Below, piece after piece: positions 37,257 to 39,795 of a stretch of 39,795 bases of DNA (its first letter is position 1; each line of letters begins with the position of its first letter). The stretch spans positions 1-39,795 of the forward strand of contig JAIOZV010000005.1 in the NCBI GenBank assembly GCA_021740425.1. Reading direction: 5' to 3'. Origin of the DNA: Bacteroidales bacterium. Its GTDB lineage: Bacteria > Bacteroidota > Bacteroidia > Bacteroidales > 4484-276. The position numbers were made by a program, and so were the translations under genes. The notes below the pieces were generated by a model. That model was given only the letters and a program-made list of their open reading frames with translations. It was not told the origin of the DNA and did no database searches.

Positions 37257-39794
37257 TTAATCCTGGTCAATTACTCCAAGCAGGTATCCAACAGCAGACT
37301 CGAGTTGCTGATCACGTCCGGTAACCACCACATCATAATCCAGGGCTTGCTTGATGTCGGGCTCAAGCTGAAGATTTTCCAGATAATTTCCGTTGGCATC
37401 TTTGGTGCCCACTTGCGGGATTCCAAAATACAGACTTGGATCCTGCAAAGTTTCCCACCATACGGCAGTGGCTGTTCCGGGCACGGGCATTCCTACGGTG
37501 GCTCCAATTTTTAGGGTGGCATAGGTGTATGGAAAAAAATGTGCATCGGAATAGTTGCTTTCGCTCATGAGCACTGCCGAGGGCTTGGTCCATTGGTTCA
37601 TGGGCTCATGGCCGAACTTTTTACCATTTGGCCATAGCTCAACGTATTTTTCTCCACTCAGCAAAATGGCCAGGTCGTTGTGCAGCCAGCCGCCGCCATT
37701 AAATCTTGTATCAACAATTATCGCTTCTTTTTCGTGGTTTCTCCCAAGAATTTCAGAATATACTTCCCTGAAACTCTCGCTGCCCATGCTACGCACATGC
37801 ACATAACCCAGACGACCTCCCGATAATTCTTCGGTAAGCCGGCGGCGTTCATTTACCCAGCGCTCGTAAAGCAATTGTCCGTATTCGCCATACGAAATGG
37901 GCTTGATGGTTTGATTCCAGCGCTCGCTTGTTTCGGGGTTAAAAAGCGATATGAGGGTCGGTTTTCCTTCCATTTGATTGAGCATACCAAAAAAGCTTTG
38001 ACCTGCAGGGATCGGCAGTCCGTTAATTTTTTCGATAATATCGCCCGGTTTGGCTTTGGATTCGGCATTGTCGAATGGGCCTTTGTTGAGTACTTCCACA
38101 ATTTTTATCCCTTCACCGGTATAACTCCAGTCGAAAAGAATGCCAAGATTTGCAGTTTTGTCGCCGTTTTTATCGGAATGACGATACCCTGAGCCTGTGT
38201 GAGAAGCATTCAGCTCACCAAGCATTTCGCTCAGCATTTCAGCATAATCGTAGTTGTTGGTAATGTAGGGAAGAAACTTTTCATATTCTTTCTTAAAGCC
38301 ATCCCAATCCACACCCTGGAGGTTTGGATCGTAGAATTTTTCGCGCACCTGACGCCAGGCATGCTCAAACATATATTCACGCTCAGCGGGATAATCAATA
38401 AATTGCTCAGCCTGATAGCTGATCGTTTCCTTTTTGTTGTCTTTGGTGCTGACCTTGATGAATTTTCCGCCTGAAATCATATAAAGATTTTTGCCGTCTT
38501 TATCCATCTGCAGGTCACCGCCACCTCCATCCAATTTCAGCACAAGCTTGGTTTCGTTTTTTATCATGTCCTTCATCCACAAATCATAGCCTTTTTCAAA
38601 CTTGCTGAGATAGTAAAGTTTTTCTCCGTCTTTGGTTAAAATAGCATCCGAAAGAGATGACGAATTTATGGTAAGACGGGCTTTGTGATCTTCGATGTTT
38701 TCGAGTTCAATTTTTACAGGTTTAACTTCTTCAATTTTTGCATCATCCTCATTTTTCTTCTTATCTTTTTTGCTGTCCGAATTTTTCTCAGCATTTTCAT
38801 CATCGTCATTTGCATCATCTTCATCTTTATCGAGCAGCTTTTTTTCTTCCTCGGTAAGCTTAAATTTATCCCAGGCTTCCTGATTAAAAAACATGGCATA
38901 CACATCATACTGGGCACCCCAGCTTCCATGACTGCGCATTCCCTGACGGTCGGAAAACCAGATCATCATGTTGCCGTCCATCATCCATTTGGGGTTGTTG
39001 TCGTTGTATCCGCTCAGGGTAAGATTCTCAACTTTACCTGAACCGTCAGCATTCACCAGGCCAACGTCGTTCATAAATGCACTGTTTGGCGAAAACGAAA
39101 CCAGAAACCATTTGCTGTCGGGCGACCATTGATACCATTGATCGCCATCCGAATAGGAATAATTGTATTTACCATCGAGCACTGTGCGTGTGATTCCACT
39201 TTCCATATTAATCACCTTTAGGGTTTCACGGTTTTCGAGATAGGCTACCTCTTTGCCATCGGGGGAATAATGGGGCTGAAATTCTTCTTCAAGGGTAGCA
39301 ATCACCGGCTTTTCATCCAGCAAAGTAGCCCTTGAAAAATTTGGGTCTTCATCGCGCACAATGGAAGTTTCGTAAACATTCCAGCTTCCATCGCGCTCGC
39401 CGGCATAGAGTAGTTTGCGGCCATCCGGGCTAAAACTAACCGACCGCTCCTGTTCAGGGGTTTGCGTGATATTCTTTGTAGTCGCAAAATCGGTGGAGGT
39501 TACAAAAACATCGCCACGCAAAACAAAAGCAATTTCTTTGCCGTCAGGGGATACAGCCATTTCTCCGGCTCCATCTCCCGTTTTTTCAAAATCAACCGGA
39601 TTTACTTTGTCGTCCAGCATGATTTGAATCTTAACTTTTACAGGATCGCTGTTTTCGTCTTTAACATAAATTTCCCCATCATAACAAAAGCAAAGACGGT
39701 TTTTGGCTCCAAGCGAAAGAAACCGCACCGGATTTTTCTCAAAGGTGGTTATTTGCTTTTCATAAGGCATGGGACTTTCCAAAGGCATTTCCCA
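37257..39794 (-). CDS. Tricorn-like S41 protease, 5' end cut by window
   Basis: The frame stays open past the ATG at 39788 (codons for W and E precede it), so the true start and any signal peptide lie beyond the window. The visible 845 residues hold WD40-like beta-propeller strands with repeated FSPDGRKLLYAG, YSPDGKEVAYLE and WSPDSKWFLVSF motifs. A charged low-complexity linker (about 38700-38850) follows, then a PDZ domain (KPGDIIEKINGLPI) and the S41 catalytic domain (VDTRFNGGGWLHND; nucleophile Ser in NYSDA, codon 37548-37550). That order matches tricorn-type proteases, which cut peptides into small products. Bacteroidota homologues are typically near 1,070 aa, consistent with a truncated N-terminus. 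Confidence 0.9.
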   Translation of the reverse strand, partial: WEMPLESPMPYEKQITTFEKNPVRFLSLGAKNRLCFCYDGEIYVKDENSDPVKVKIQIMLDDKVNPVDFEKTGDGAGEMAVSPDGKEIAFVLRGDVFVTSTDFATTKNITQTPEQERSVSFSPDGRKLLYAGERDGSWNVYETSIVRDEDPNFSRATLLDEKPVIATLEEEFQPHYSPDGKEVAYLENRETLKVINMESGITRTVLDGKYNYSYSDGDQWYQWSPDSKWFLVSFSPNSAFMNDVGLVNADGSGKVENLTLSGYNDNNPKWMMDGNMMIWFSDRQGMRSHGSWGAQYDVYAMFFNQEAWDKFKLTEEEKKLLDKDEDDANDDDENAEKNSDSKKDKKKNEDDAKIEEVKPVKIELENIEDHKARLTINSSSLSDAILTKDGEKLYYLSKFEKGYDLWMKDMIKNETKLVLKLDGGGGDLQMDKDGKNLYMISGGKFIKVSTKDNKKETISYQAEQFIDYPAEREYMFEHAWRQVREKFYDPNLQGVDWDGFKKEYEKFLPYITNNYDYAEMLSEMLGELNASHTGSGYRHSDKNGDKTANLGILFDWSYTGEGIKIVEVLNKGPFDNAESKAKPGDIIEKINGLPIPAGQSFFGMLNQMEGKPTLISLFNPETSERWNQTIKPISYGEYGQLLYERWVNERRRLTEELSGGRLGYVHVRSMGSESFREVYSEILGRNHEKEAIIVDTRFNGGGWLHNDLAILLSGEKYVELWPNGKKFGHEPMNQWTKPSAVLMSESNYSDAHFFPYTYATLKIGATVGMPVPGTATAVWWETLQDPSLYFGIPQVGTKDANGNYLENLQLEPDIKQALDYDVVVTGRDQQLESAVGYLLGVIDQD

Positions 39795-39795
39795 A

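Overview
The window (39,795 bp, AT-rich) looks like chromosomal DNA of a member of the Bacteroidota. Three things point there: a type IX secretion (T9SS) C-terminal sorting domain on the giant surface protein; several promoters of the Bacteroidota type (TTG, then 17-23 nt, then TAnnTTTG) with no obvious Shine-Dalgarno pattern; and a typical gene complement (C69 dipeptidases, Ycf48-like lipoprotein, DUF4369/TlpA-type thioredoxin lipoprotein, tricorn-like S41 protease, GH3-family protein, purH-mreBCD). The order cannot be fixed from sequence alone. I saw no rRNA, tRNA, CRISPR array, transposase or phage gene.

Layout. 1-2.7 kb: two tandem C69 dipeptidase paralogues, the first cut by the window edge. 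2.7-4.7 kb: a membrane-anchored coiled-coil protein, convergent with an exosortase-family protease that lies just downstream of a 74-residue membrane protein. 4.9-10.5 kb: a metabolic and envelope mix (MBL-fold hydrolase, HEAT-like protein, nitroreductase, threonine aldolase, Ycf48-like lipoprotein, MltF-like transglycosylase). 11.1-24.4 kb: one 4,429-residue gene, a third of the window. 24.5-31.3 kb: a YbiT-type ABC-F ATPase, a thioredoxin-fold lipoprotein, mreD, mreC, mreB and purH. 31.5-39.8 kb: a MacB/FtsX-like permease, recJ, a LysE-type exporter, a GH3-family protein and a tricorn-like S41 protease cut by the right edge.

The most interesting object is the giant protein. It has a signal peptide, a PKD domain, a roughly 125-residue domain with a second copy near the C-terminus, an Ig-like domain, 42 tandem units of 88-90 residues, and a T9SS sorting domain. 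Written out unit by unit, the cysteines follow strict rules. Positions 27 and 70 are both present (24 units) or both absent (18 units). Positions 64 and 80 are both present (31) or both absent (11). Five of those 11 have a substitute pair at about 60 and 84. Position 12 is missing only in units 11, 20, 27 and 34, and position 73 only in units 12, 21, 28 and 35, always the next unit. The simplest reading is a surface fibre with intra-unit disulfides and a C12(n)-C73(n+1) disulfide joining each unit to the next. The array also shows nested duplications: a 528-nt two-unit repeat and a nine-unit block repeated at a 2,400-nt offset.

The other genes are mostly envelope and housekeeping functions. 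Wall synthesis is represented by mreBCD and the lytic transglycosylase. Extracytoplasmic redox by the TlpA-like lipoprotein may bear on the disulfide-rich fibre, but that link is only inferred. The exosortase has no recognisable PEP-CTERM substrate in the window.
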